A stretch of DNA of 64,000 nt. Origin: Cyclobacteriaceae bacterium. GTDB lineage: Bacteria; Bacteroidota; Bacteroidia; Cytophagales; Cyclobacteriaceae. Below the pieces are notes generated by a model, which ran no database searches, was not told where the DNA came from, and saw only the letters and a list, made by a program, of their open reading frames with translations. Below are positions 53,825-63,238 of this stretch, in pieces. The stretch is taken from contig JANQKF010000020.1 of assembly GCA_028281285.1 (NCBI GenBank), positions 211,691-275,690 of the forward strand. Direction: 5' to 3'. Position numbers and translations under genes: made by a program. Numbering within the stretch: the first letter of the stretch is position 1; each line of letters opens with the position of its first letter.

Positions 53825-54329
53825 TAAATCGGATTTCATCAATTAGTTGATCAGAACCCTTGTTTGAATTATCGATCGTATAGTCTGCGCTTAGATTCTT
53901 CTTTAGAACCAATTCGTTGATTTCATTTACCCGTTCATCCGATACGTCTATATGAATAGACATATCTCTTGTTCTGACACGGTGTAGACAGAGCTTGAGA
54001 TCTGCATTGACACCAATGGTCGTTACCTTAAAATCACCTTTTAAAGATTTTAGCATTGAATCGAAGTATTGGGTTAATCCTGTAGACTCGAACACCACTG
54101 ACCGCTCTCTATCAAGATGTCTTCGGATTCCTGATTCGATCATTTGGAAGACTTCACTCAAGTAATCATCATCAGAGAAACTCCTTTCTCGCTTAATAGA
54201 TTTAGCCCAGTCCTCAACTCTTATGAAGGATATACCGAATTCTTCTTGGATGAGATTGCCAACGAATGACTTACCACTCCCTTTAGGTCCCAGGAGAAGG
54301 TATATCTGTTTTGGTTGCGGCATGTCCAA
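53799..54329 (-). CDS. P-loop nucleotide kinase-like protein
   Basis: 176 residues. Walker A LLGPKGSGKSFVG with GPKGSGKS at 14-21 and a shikimate-kinase-like region VFESTGLTQYFD around 88-100. The LCLHRVRTRD segment could be a lid. Resembles small-molecule or adenylate-type kinases of the AAA_33/shikimate-kinase fold; substrate unknown. Follows the PLP-enzyme gene by 8 bp on the same strand and may serve the same pathway. Its 3' end overlaps the convergent exporter permease gene by 26 bp. Confidence 0.7.
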   Translation of the reverse strand: MDMPQPKQIYLLLGPKGSGKSFVGNLIQEEFGISFIRVEDWAKSIKRERSFSDDDYLSEVFQMIESGIRRHLDRERSVVFESTGLTQYFDSMLKSLKGDFKVTTIGVNADLKLCLHRVRTRDMSIHIDVSDERVNEINELVLKKNLSADYTIDNSNKGSDQLIDEIRFIIDQTRVS

Positions 54330-54337
54330 ATATCGTA

Positions 54338-55747
54338 CTAATCATGGTTTTTACAATCTTTTAAGGCCCGAGCGAATGAGTGCACCGAAATCGAAATATC
54401 TTCAGCCGTAGTTGCCCATGAGCATACGCTAACCCGAATAATTTTACGTCCGTTCCAACTCGCTCCACCTACCCAACAATCGCGAAGGTCCTGGATTCGG
54501 GCCACAACACGATCGGTAAGGGTATCTGTATCACAGGCAACCATTACTTGGTTGAAGACAATATCATTGAGCACTTGAAAACCTTCAATCTGACTAACCT
54601 CATTTGCGAACTGTTTGGCTCGCTCATGAAAGCCAAAGATCATCTCATCAATCCCGTTCTTTCCCAGATACCGAAGTGTGGCCCATAACTCAATGATTCT
54701 TGAACGCCTGGACATCTCCGGAGTATAGAACATGCCATCTCGCTCATCTCCAATAATGATATAACTGCCGGTCATGTGAAGTGCAGAAACCAATGCATCC
54801 TCGTCTTCACAAAGGGCGATTCCACAGTCATAAGGCGTGTTGAGGGTTTTATGGCCATCGACAGCCCATGAATTGGCCATTTCCATGCCTTTTGTGAGGT
54901 ATTGCAATTTTTCTACAGCACCCGCCCAAAGTCCAAAGGCACCATCAATATGTACCCATGAATTCGCCTCCCTGGCTCGTGCGCATAACTCTTCCAAGGG
55001 GTCAAATGAGCCGCTATTGACATTACCTGCCTGAAGAATAAGAATGGTTCTGTCATCCAGTTCTGGAACCTGGTCAGCCATAATCCGTCCCTGATCATCT
55101 ACATCCACCCACTCCACATTTTCTTTACCAAAACCCATTAGTCCAATTCCCTTTAATATGGTCGAATGCGCATGTTTTCCAGCCACAACTCGCAATTTTG
55201 GAGCATTAAATAGTCCTTGTTCATTAATGTCCCAGCCCTGTCTTTTCAATAGACGATACCGTGCGGCTGCTAAACCGCAGAAATTAGCTGCAGAAGTGCC
55301 ACTGACAAAACCGGCAACTGTCCTTTCTGGAAGGCCAAATAATTCTCTTAACCATTTTTGGATAACCACTTCGAGTTTTGAACAAAGTGGAGAGATCACC
55401 TGCATACCTGAATTCTGATCCCAAAAGGTGGCGAGTTGTTTTGCAGCCATTCCCGCTGGCACAGAATTGCCATTGACAAATCCAAAATAGCGGCCACCTA
55501 CCTGAGCAACCGTGGCTGGAGCTCCATATAAGCTTAGTTTTTCTATGACTTCCAAGGCGGTCGATGGTGAACCCTGAAGTTCTTCTTCAAATTGCTCGAG
55601 GTTGTACAATGCTTCCTCAGATGGAAAGACATTTCGATCACGGACGTTGTCCAGATAGTCGTAACCACTCGATTGAGCAAGGTCAAAAACCTCTTTGTTA
55701 AAGGTTTCAGAAAACATTGTCGATTGTAAGGGAGAATTACTAGGCAT
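54338..55747 (-). CDS. PLP-dependent group II decarboxylase / aminotransferase-like enzyme
   Basis: 469 residues of fold-type I. Substrate and PLP motifs: FVSGTSAANFCGLAAAR (phosphate-binding turn), KHAHSTILKGIGLMG, VHIDGAFGLWAG with the cofactor Asp near 270, and WAVDGHKTLN with the Schiff-base Lys300. Closest in general outline to aromatic-L-amino-acid or glutamate decarboxylases. The Met at codon 11 (MFSETFNKEV) is an alternative start. The missing typical NPHK context means the substrate class cannot be fixed. Confidence 0.8.
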   Translation of the reverse strand: MPSNSPLQSTMFSETFNKEVFDLAQSSGYDYLDNVRDRNVFPSEEALYNLEQFEEELQGSPSTALEVIEKLSLYGAPATVAQVGGRYFGFVNGNSVPAGMAAKQLATFWDQNSGMQVISPLCSKLEVVIQKWLRELFGLPERTVAGFVSGTSAANFCGLAAARYRLLKRQGWDINEQGLFNAPKLRVVAGKHAHSTILKGIGLMGFGKENVEWVDVDDQGRIMADQVPELDDRTILILQAGNVNSGSFDPLEELCARAREANSWVHIDGAFGLWAGAVEKLQYLTKGMEMANSWAVDGHKTLNTPYDCGIALCEDEDALVSALHMTGSYIIIGDERDGMFYTPEMSRRSRIIELWATLRYLGKNGIDEMIFGFHERAKQFANEVSQIEGFQVLNDIVFNQVMVACDTDTLTDRVVARIQDLRDCWVGGASWNGRKIIRVSVCSWATTAEDISISVHSFARALKDCKNHD

Positions 55748-55832
55748 AAGGATTAATTGCTAAAGTGACTTCAGAAGTTGAAGATATGGAAAAGACTTTC
55801 CAAAAAGGACGATTATGTATCGCCTTACCGGA

Positions 55833-56489
55833 CTATTTAGGTGGAATAGAGCCGAAACTGCTTATGCCTGGCTGGTTATCCTGAACCGGACCTGTGCCAG
55901 GAAGAGAGAGGAGTTCCAGGAGCCAACGTTCGTTTTTCATTAGACGAATTCTAATATTTCGTTCCGCTAAATCGAGGTTTATGCCATCATTAAAGCCCAT
56001 TTTATCCCGGTACCATTCCAGAGCATTTTCGAAGTCCGGTGTGATTACAGAAAAGAAACAGGGAGTGAGGTCAGGTTTGTTTTCATCCTCAAAAAACTGT
56101 ACCCGATTCCCTTCTGAATCCAGACTAACAAAACTTCGTTGTTTCAGGTTTTCATCCATGAATATTCCCCCGCGAAACTGAGAACCATTGCTTTCCATGT
56201 AAGTATACAGCTCCTCAATTCGGTTGGTGGTAAAACCATATTTGAAAAAGCCGAAAGTCCGGCCCTCAGGTTTTTTCGCATCAGTTTCATGTAATTCTAT
56301 TTGAAAGCTCTCACCCTGAACAATGTATTCACTCGCAACCGGACTCCTGGCCAACCCTAAATTAGAAGTATACCAACTAATCAAATTTTCAGGGGCATTC
56401 GAGTTAATACGTATACTCAAAATGTGCTGTTTGTCAGTGGTTGAACACGATAGGCTAATGATCAATAAAACGAAGGGAAAATACCTCAT
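55833..56489 (-). CDS. VOC/glyoxalase-like lipoprotein
   Basis: 218 residues from the ATG at 56489, which gives MRYFPFVLLIISLSCSTTDK, a lipoprotein signal with Cys15; a Met 12 codons upstream would obscure it. Two beta-alpha-beta-beta-beta repeats follow: first SIRINSNAPENLISWYTSNLGL, second SVITPDFENALEWYRDKMGF, both characteristic of vicinal-oxygen-chelate folds. Metal ligands are not clear. Function unknown; likely envelope-localised. Confidence 0.75.
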   Translation of the reverse strand: MRYFPFVLLIISLSCSTTDKQHILSIRINSNAPENLISWYTSNLGLARSPVASEYIVQGESFQIELHETDAKKPEGRTFGFFKYGFTTNRIEELYTYMESNGSQFRGGIFMDENLKQRSFVSLDSEGNRVQFFEDENKPDLTPCFFSVITPDFENALEWYRDKMGFNDGINLDLAERNIRIRLMKNERWLLELLSLPGTGPVQDNQPGISSFGSIPPK

Positions 56490-56629
56490 TGACAATAATT
56501 TATGACCATGAGTTAAGGTGAGCAAGGTAATTCGACAGAAAGCGGAAATTTCACTTCTAACACATAATTACATAGATAAAGACATTGCTCGTAAACATCC
56601 ATTCTCTATCCTGATTCGTAAATTGAAGT

Positions 56630-58000
56630 ATGTCAAGGAATATTAAATATGTCCTTATCGGGTTGATTTGTTCTATCAGTTTGACCGGCCAGGATTTGAA
56701 AAAAGAGTTGGCTCTTGATGATCTAAATCAATTGAAGAGAAATTTTGAACGGTATCATCCAGGACTCTATAGATATACATCAAAAGATTCCATCAATCTG
56801 GTCTTCCAGCAGGTAAGTGAACGTATTCGTGACGGCTCTGTGATGGATTTTTTCACAGAGGTGACCTGGCTCTTGAATAAGGTTAAATGTGGTCATACAA
56901 GGGCATCTGCCCCATCTGAAGCGAATAACTCGTTTAAAGGCGAAAATCTCTTTTTGCCCTTATCTGTGAAATATTTGGGAGAGCGACTATATATCAATGA
57001 ACCCTATACCAATGAAGGTAATCTGAAGAGGGGAGACGAGATTCTTTCGGTTAATGGTAGATCTATTCAGGAGATCAACGAATTAATTTTCTCACATCAT
57101 TCCTCAGATGGTTTTATCAAATCAAGCAAATATCGACTCACGGAGCGGTACTTTGAATATTATTATCAACTGTATGTGGATAGAAAAGCCCAGCTGTTTA
57201 ATCTAAGGATAAGAGCGTCCGAGGGTTCAGAAAGAGAGGTAAGTGTGACTGGGGAGGACTGGGAAACGTTGCAAAGCATTAAAGAACCAATCGAACAGGG
57301 TCCTTTATTGCGTTTGGAATTCAAAGAAGATTATGCATTGATGAGAATTAGGACCTTTGTCAGTTACTCCATCAATAATGCTGGAGAGGACTACTATGAG
57401 TTCCTCGAGAAGAGTTTTGATGAACTAAATAAACGTGGGACCAAAAACCTGATCCTCGATTTAAGGGGAAATGGTGGTGGAGACGATAACTATGGTGCTA
57501 CTTTGGTTTCTTACTTTGCCGACAGACCCTTTAGATATTTTGATCGAATTGAGGTAACAGACTCCTATTCGGGTTATGGTAATGTGACTAGCCGAAATGG
57601 TCAAAATTTTATGACCAGTCATAGAGGCCTATCTGTTTGGCAGCCCAAATCCAACAGTTTTATAGGTAACACTTATGTGCTCATCGATGGTTGGAGTTTT
57701 TCTACTTGTGCTGATGTTGCCACCGTGTTACATCATAATGGTTGGGCCACTTTTATTGGTGAGGAAACAGGTGGGGGATATGATGGAAACACGAGTGGTA
57801 ATTCCCGAACCCTGACTTTATCTAATTCGGGAATTAGAGTTAATCTTCCAATGTGGAAGTACACTACTTCCAATTTGGGTCATGACTATTATGGGAGAGG
57901 AGCAAAACCTGATTTGCCGATCCAGCAAACACCTTCCGAGTTTGCGAATAATGTGGACGCAGTACTAAACAAGGCTAAGGAACTGATAGGTAAGAATTAA
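56630..58000 (+). CDS. Exported S41-family peptidase (C-terminal-processing-protease-like)
   Basis: 456 residues, signal peptide MSRNIKYVLIGLICSISLTG. A PDZ-like region sits around 105-165 (LKRGDEILSVNGRSIQEI). The protease core has LILDLRGNGGGDDNYGA at 275-290 and DGWSFSTCADVATVL with the presumed catalytic Ser358, then GEETGGGYDGN. Usual S41 enzymes use Ser/Lys or Ser/His/Glu; a Lys partner is not obvious, so activity is unproven. 21 bp upstream of the gene at 58022, probably co-transcribed. Confidence 0.82.
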   Translation: MSRNIKYVLIGLICSISLTGQDLKKELALDDLNQLKRNFERYHPGLYRYTSKDSINLVFQQVSERIRDGSVMDFFTEVTWLLNKVKCGHTRASAPSEANNSFKGENLFLPLSVKYLGERLYINEPYTNEGNLKRGDEILSVNGRSIQEINELIFSHHSSDGFIKSSKYRLTERYFEYYYQLYVDRKAQLFNLRIRASEGSEREVSVTGEDWETLQSIKEPIEQGPLLRLEFKEDYALMRIRTFVSYSINNAGEDYYEFLEKSFDELNKRGTKNLILDLRGNGGGDDNYGATLVSYFADRPFRYFDRIEVTDSYSGYGNVTSRNGQNFMTSHRGLSVWQPKSNSFIGNTYVLIDGWSFSTCADVATVLHHNGWATFIGEETGGGYDGNTSGNSRTLTLSNSGIRVNLPMWKYTTSNLGHDYYGRGAKPDLPIQQTPSEFANNVDAVLNKAKELIGKN

Positions 58001-58021
58001 GGCAATTTTGTAAATTCCAAT

Positions 58022-58699
58022 ATGAAATGGTCATTAAGTATTGCCTTAATCATAGTCTTGACTGTGCAAATGTCCGCACAATCAACACTTGATGAATATA
58101 ACGCTCAATACGTTGCTGCGGCTAACGCTTACCAGAGCAATCCAAGTGAACTTAATTTATTGGGCAAAGCCTACATGGCGTTTCAGCTTTATGTATATCA
58201 TATGGAGGGGCGTGAGTTTGATCAGGCTACGCGTTTTAGTGATGAGGCAGAAAATGCCTGGAACGCTCTCAAAGAATCTGACGATTTGGATTATAGGATT
58301 TCGGCCAAAATGGGCCTTGGTGGTTTATACTACACCAAAAGCAATAGATTGAGAATGGAAATGGAGGATATTCCAATATCTGACAGAGAAAGCTATAAAA
58401 AGGCCAGAAGCGAATACAATGAGGTCCTCAATCTATCTTACACCAATTATGTTGAAAGCGAGAAGAGCCTGCTCCAGATGATTCGTGAAAAGGTTGCAGA
58501 AGGCGAGTTAGATGACTACGACAAGGAACAATTCACTATGAATTTAGGCAGAACAGTCTATGCAATGACCCAGATGTTTGGTTTTACGGGTTACACCGAG
58601 CTATATCTTGCCTATCAGAAACGACTGGAGTCTATCAATGATGGGAACCTGGAGTTAGAAGATTACCCTGACCTACCCGAAAAATTGGTAGTGAACTAG
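58022..58699 (+). CDS. Exported helical (TPR-like) protein
   Basis: 225 residues with signal peptide MKWSLSIALIIVLTVQMSAQ. All-helical, with TPR-like repeats (for example LLGKAYMAFQLYVYHMEGREFDQA). No recognised family. Likely partner or adjacent function to the S41 peptidase upstream. Convergent with the M16 gene at 58721. Confidence 0.7.
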   Translation: MKWSLSIALIIVLTVQMSAQSTLDEYNAQYVAAANAYQSNPSELNLLGKAYMAFQLYVYHMEGREFDQATRFSDEAENAWNALKESDDLDYRISAKMGLGGLYYTKSNRLRMEMEDIPISDRESYKKARSEYNEVLNLSYTNYVESEKSLLQMIREKVAEGELDDYDKEQFTMNLGRTVYAMTQMFGFTGYTELYLAYQKRLESINDGNLELEDYPDLPEKLVVN

Positions 58700-58720
58700 T
58701 GATGCTATTGAGTTGTTTGA

Positions 58721-61555
58721 CTAGTTTTCCGGGGTGCTCATATTATTGATTAGTATTGGGTCGCCAAAGCCTAGCTGCTTCAATCGGTTCATTTGAGTAT
58801 TAGCATCACCTACCACTAACCAAATCATCTTGTTAGGGTCTACATATTTCCTTGCCAATTCCTGGATTTGCTCCTTGGAAATGTCGTTCACAATTGCTTC
58901 CCGATCTTTGACATAATCATAGCCCCAACCATATTGACTAATGTTTTGGAGCATATTCAATTTTGAGAACCCCGTTTCAAATGCCCGGGCACTACTCTTA
59001 ATGAGAAACCCTTTTGTGACTTCCATATCCTGGTCAGTATATTCCTCTGCGTAATCAGATAATATATTCTTGATCAGTCGGGTGGATTCATAAGTTACAT
59101 TGGATCGAACCCCACTCGAGATGGTAAATGCTCCCAAGTTGGTCGAGCCTGAAAAGTTGGATCTTATCCCATAGGTATAGCCTTTCCCTTCTCGCAGTTC
59201 CTGCGTAAGCTGCGAAGCGAAACCTCCACCTCCAAGTATGTAATTCATAATGGATGCAGGGTAAAAATCCTCATCTGTCGCTTTTAATGCCGGATAACCA
59301 ATCCTTAAAACCGACTGCTTGGCATTAGGGACATCGTAGAAATATACTTTGGAACTTTTCGGAATTCCCGGTATTTCAAAAGAGGGGATATTGACCTGTT
59401 TGGTTTTCCATTTTGAACTGATATCACTTAATGAGTTCATTACTTCGTTTTGGCTGATATCACCAACAACATGCATGGTGGCGATTGAAGGGGAGAAATT
59501 CTTGTTGTAATAAGCCTTTAAATCCTCAAGCGTAATGGCACCGACTGAGGCTTCAGAGCCCAGTGCGTTTTGAGATAATATATTCTCCCGTCCATACAAA
59601 AGGATGTTATACGCATTTGTAGCGATTGCATTCGGATTGGCCTCTTGCTGCCGAATGCTGCTAGTGACTTGTTGCTTAGCTAACTGAAATTCCTTTTGAT
59701 CCCATCGTGGTTCCAGAAGTATTTCTTCTACGAGGGCAAGGGTTTGTCTGTAGTTTCGAGCCAATGTATTTCCGGAAATTACGATGCTCTCTCTGCCGGA
59801 ATTAACATTGATTGATGCACCTAATTGCTGAATAGCTTCTTCTAACTCCTGTGGTGTCTTATTTTTAGTTCCCTGGTTCATCAACTGACCCACAAGATTT
59901 GCAATACCAACCCTGTTAGGATGGTCCAGTAACATTCCACCTTTTAGAGTGATGTTGAATTGAACTAAGGGAACTTCGGAATTTTCAATGCCCAATACTC
60001 GCATTCCGTTACCTAATTCTTCTTCCCAAACGGTTGGTATGGTGACTTCCGGTGCCTCTCCATAAGGAGGCTCTACGGTTCGATCAAAGGTGGAGGGAGT
60101 TCTCTCATATTCTGCTTGAATGGAAGCATCAAACGTTTCCTCAGCACCTTGGACGATCGGCTCTTCAACCACCTCTGCTCGTGTTGAATTCTCCAGAGCC
60201 AATCCTAGTCTTCCTTTAGGGACAAAGCTGGTAGCGATAAAATTCTTGCCTTTGATATACTTCTGATAAACCCGCATTACATCTTCGGTGGTGACAGCTA
60301 GAATGTTGTTGACGTCCTGTTGAACAAATCCGGGATTGTTGGCGAAAATATTGTATTGGGCAAGCTGAAATCCTTTGCCCAGAACACTACTTAATCCATT
60401 GTAAAAAGCGGTTTCCTGTCCGGCTTTAATTCTGTCTAGATCCTTTTTGGGGATTCCTTCAGCCTCAAATTTTGCGTATGCCTCGTTAACGGCAATAGCC
60501 ACGTCATCAAGGTCTTTGTCGGCATAGGCTCTTACCGAAAGATGAAGCTGCCCAGCTATTTCTGAGGTTCTATTGAACATTCGAGCGCCTGAAGTAAGCT
60601 TCTTGTCTTCGACTAAAACTTTATAGAATGGCGCATTTTTTCCTCTGGTCAGGTAGCCGGAAAGAACATTTAGAGCATATGAATCCGGATGGTAAAGCTC
60701 GACAGTTGGCCAAACCATCGTGAGTTCAGGCAAGCGCGCAAAGTTGTCTTCGTGATAAAGTCTAACCGTTTCATTTATTCGTCCTGGCTGTTTTGCGAGT
60801 GGCTCGACTTCCTCACCTCTCGGGATTTCATCAAAATATTTTTTGACCAATTCTTTAGTCCTGATGGGATCAAAATCACCAGCTACTACGAGAGTGACAT
60901 TATTAGGTACATACCATCTTTTAAAGAATTCCTTCACATCATCAACAGTTGCATTTTGTACATCCTCCAGAGAGCCAATCACCTGCCAATTGTAGGGATG
61001 CCCTTCAGGGTACAACTGTTTGTCAATTACATAGCTGGTATGACCATAAGGCCGGTTGTCAACACTTTGTCTTTTTTCATTTTTTACGACTTGTTTTTCC
61101 TTGGCCAATACAGGATCTGTGACTGTGTTGATAAACCAACCCAATTTATCGGCTTCAGCCCATAGCATTTTTTCCAAGGCATCTTTTGGCACCGTCTGAA
61201 AATAGTTGGTTCGATCACGGCTCGTGGAACCATTTGCTCCTGACCCACCAATTCGTGCACTCATCTTATCAAGTCCGCCTTTCCCAAGGTTCTCAGATTC
61301 CAGAAATAGTAAATGCTCGAAGAGGTGAGCAAAACCAGTTCTTCCTACTTTCTCTCTTGCTGACCCAACATGAGCAGTGAGTGCTACTGCCACTACGGGA
61401 TCAGAGTAATCGGTATGAAAAACCACCTCTAGTCCATTCTCAAGGGTGAATTTTTCATATTCAACTTTGAGGTCAACCGAATGATCATTGGAGCCGGTGC
61501 AACCTAAAATGATTACTGAGATGGATAAAATGAGTAACGAGATTGATCTTTTCAT
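58721..61555 (-). CDS. M16-family zinc metallopeptidase (two-half, lipoprotein)
   Basis: 944 residues from the ATG at 61555, chosen because it gives MKRSISLLILSISVIILGC with lipid-modified Cys19; an in-frame Met 18 codons upstream lacks a signal peptide. The N-terminal half holds the inverted zinc motif HLFEH (His77, Glu80, His81) and the third ligand Glu160 in NEKRQSVDN. The C-terminal half is a second M16 fold without HxxEH (VGQLMNQGTKNKT at that place), the usual non-catalytic half. Degrades peptides in the envelope, substrate unknown. Confidence 0.9.
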   Translation of the reverse strand: MKRSISLLILSISVIILGCTGSNDHSVDLKVEYEKFTLENGLEVVFHTDYSDPVVAVALTAHVGSAREKVGRTGFAHLFEHLLFLESENLGKGGLDKMSARIGGSGANGSTSRDRTNYFQTVPKDALEKMLWAEADKLGWFINTVTDPVLAKEKQVVKNEKRQSVDNRPYGHTSYVIDKQLYPEGHPYNWQVIGSLEDVQNATVDDVKEFFKRWYVPNNVTLVVAGDFDPIRTKELVKKYFDEIPRGEEVEPLAKQPGRINETVRLYHEDNFARLPELTMVWPTVELYHPDSYALNVLSGYLTRGKNAPFYKVLVEDKKLTSGARMFNRTSEIAGQLHLSVRAYADKDLDDVAIAVNEAYAKFEAEGIPKKDLDRIKAGQETAFYNGLSSVLGKGFQLAQYNIFANNPGFVQQDVNNILAVTTEDVMRVYQKYIKGKNFIATSFVPKGRLGLALENSTRAEVVEEPIVQGAEETFDASIQAEYERTPSTFDRTVEPPYGEAPEVTIPTVWEEELGNGMRVLGIENSEVPLVQFNITLKGGMLLDHPNRVGIANLVGQLMNQGTKNKTPQELEEAIQQLGASINVNSGRESIVISGNTLARNYRQTLALVEEILLEPRWDQKEFQLAKQQVTSSIRQQEANPNAIATNAYNILLYGRENILSQNALGSEASVGAITLEDLKAYYNKNFSPSIATMHVVGDISQNEVMNSLSDISSKWKTKQVNIPSFEIPGIPKSSKVYFYDVPNAKQSVLRIGYPALKATDEDFYPASIMNYILGGGGFASQLTQELREGKGYTYGIRSNFSGSTNLGAFTISSGVRSNVTYESTRLIKNILSDYAEEYTDQDMEVTKGFLIKSSARAFETGFSKLNMLQNISQYGWGYDYVKDREAIVNDISKEQIQELARKYVDPNKMIWLVVGDANTQMNRLKQLGFGDPILINNMSTPEN

Positions 61556-61648
61556 TGCTGATAGTTTGGAATGAGTTTCGAGTTTAGGGATTTCTCGATT
61601 GATGAGCAATTGAAGTTTGAGGAAATGACAATCTGAAACCAGAAGGCA

Positions 61649-62536
61649 TTATCTAGAGAGCTTTCCAATATTCAATTCATCGGCATAAATAAGTTGGTCT
61701 AAATCTATTTGCCAAATTTTACTTTCACTTTCCCAGAAAAAGAATTGGGTAGAAGGATCAAGAGAGGGAGTTAGCTCCCAGATATCAGCTGAGTTGATGT
61801 GGTCAAGTTTTCTGGGAGTATTCCATTCACCACTCTCTTTAAAGGTGATCCAAAGATCAATGGACTGAGTGTCATGGTCATATCGATTGAAAATTATAAA
61901 TCGTTCCTGAGGGTCCACAACCAAATCATTTTCCTCATTGGCACTGTTTATTTTGCTCAGGGGGACTGGAGTTTGATACGAGCCATTTTTAAGTTCCGAC
62001 ATATAGAAATCCATTCCGCCTTTACCTCCGGGGCGATCTGAGTTGAAATAGAGATTCCCATTGGCGGCTACAGATGGATAAGACTCATAGTTAGGCGTAT
62101 TGATCACGGGTAGCTGGACTGGATCTGACCAGTCATCTGGCTGCCAATCAATGTACCAGATGTCATGTTTTAAATATTTGCCTGTGGAATCAGGGTGTGA
62201 CCGACTATTAAAGAAAAGTCTTCTGCCATTTGCTGAAAGAACGGGATGATAGGCATCGAAAATTCCCTTGATGTTTATTTCGGTGGGTGAGGTCCATTCA
62301 CCATTTATCAAATGACTTTGAAAGATACCTGCGGCATGTCGACCATTTTCGAAAGTATCTTCTTTTTGTAGAGAAATGTATATGGTTTCTAGATCTCTCG
62401 TCAATGCAATACCATTGAGTGTAGACAGCGATTCGGAGAATAACCTCGGTTCTTTAACCTTTTGATGGTTTCGCTTGTCGCTAATCCCACAAGAGTATAG
62501 AGTGAATACCAGACCGAGCACTAAAAATTTATTCAT
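61649..62536 (-). CDS. PD40-type beta-propeller lipoprotein
   Basis: 295 residues from the ATG at 62536, which yields MNKFLVLGLVFTLYSC with Cys16. Repeated blades such as YHPVLSANGRRLFFNSR, YPSVAANGNLYFNSDRPGGKGG and NDLVVDPQERFIIFNRYD match the WD40-like PD40 repeat seen in TolB and OmpA-linked Bacteroidota proteins. Binding scaffold rather than enzyme. 16 bp after the dioxygenase-like gene on the same strand. Confidence 0.8.
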   Translation of the reverse strand: MNKFLVLGLVFTLYSCGISDKRNHQKVKEPRLFSESLSTLNGIALTRDLETIYISLQKEDTFENGRHAAGIFQSHLINGEWTSPTEINIKGIFDAYHPVLSANGRRLFFNSRSHPDSTGKYLKHDIWYIDWQPDDWSDPVQLPVINTPNYESYPSVAANGNLYFNSDRPGGKGGMDFYMSELKNGSYQTPVPLSKINSANEENDLVVDPQERFIIFNRYDHDTQSIDLWITFKESGEWNTPRKLDHINSADIWELTPSLDPSTQFFFWESESKIWQIDLDQLIYADELNIGKLSR

Positions 62537-62552
62537 TGATTGGTGAATGTAA

Positions 62553-63158
62553 CTAATGATAGTTAGGAATGTTCTTTCCAAGAATAATATCTCGTTTAAC
62601 CATCAGTAAAGCACCTGTTTTCTGCAGTCTAACAATGCCCGTTCCTCCATATCCTCTTGCCGAATTTCTCTCTTTCCTGGTCAGTAAAGGGTCACCTTCA
62701 AATAGGAAACTGTCAATCCAGTATTCATTTTTATCCGGTTCCTTGACGGTGATATGAATATGGGCGGGTTCTGATCTATTAGGGTAGGTGCCCGGCTTTG
62801 AGGTGTAGAACGCATATTTTCCATCGTCATCCGTTTTGATCCATCCTCGCAGATATCCATGTCTGCGTGCCCAACCTTGTTCATCCCCGCGTGTGGGATA
62901 GACACCTTCAGCATTAGTGTGATAGACATATAGAATTACGTTTTTGGCTGGTGTTTTTCCGTCAAGCTCGAAGACAGTACCTGTAACAAGCAACTTGTTG
63001 TCAGACTTATCAAAACCTTGAATGGTGTCTATTGGGTTCAAGGCCTTATCACCATATTCGTAAATGGCTTCACAGCCTTCACAGGGTGCACCCACCTTTT
63101 GTGCATGAGATTTGAATAGTGTTGAGACTAAGATGATTGTAATGCATAAAATCCTCAT
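62553..63158 (-). CDS. Exported intradiol ring-cleavage dioxygenase-like protein
   Basis: 201 residues with signal peptide MRILCITIILVSTLFKSHAQ. Fold of protocatechuate 3,4-dioxygenase: VYHTNAEGVYP with Tyr87, WIKTDDDGKYAFYTSKPGTYP with Tyr125, and AHIHITV with His133 and His135, together a full set of candidate Fe(III) ligands (two Tyr, two His). Exported members are widespread and of unknown substrate; aromatic ring cleavage is not proved. Two cysteines (CEGCE, 26 and 29) follow the signal. Confidence 0.85.
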   Translation of the reverse strand: MRILCITIILVSTLFKSHAQKVGAPCEGCEAIYEYGDKALNPIDTIQGFDKSDNKLLVTGTVFELDGKTPAKNVILYVYHTNAEGVYPTRGDEQGWARRHGYLRGWIKTDDDGKYAFYTSKPGTYPNRSEPAHIHITVKEPDKNEYWIDSFLFEGDPLLTRKERNSARGYGGTGIVRLQKTGALLMVKRDIILGKNIPNYH

Positions 63159-63238
63159 AATGTGAATTTTACGATTTTAAATTAATGGGGCTACTCAACT
63201 TCGACTAACAACAGGAAATGGACGATGGATTCCAATTT

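Noticed and set aside
55786..55801. TGGAAA-AGAC-TTTCCA hairpin as a terminator
   Set aside because: The stem is AT-rich and the T run lies on the wrong side for the gene that ends at 55833.
60689..61165. 158-residue plus-strand frame inside the M16 gene
   Set aside because: Lies antisense to a strongly conserved peptidase coding region (upstream of and including the third zinc ligand); no family resemblance.
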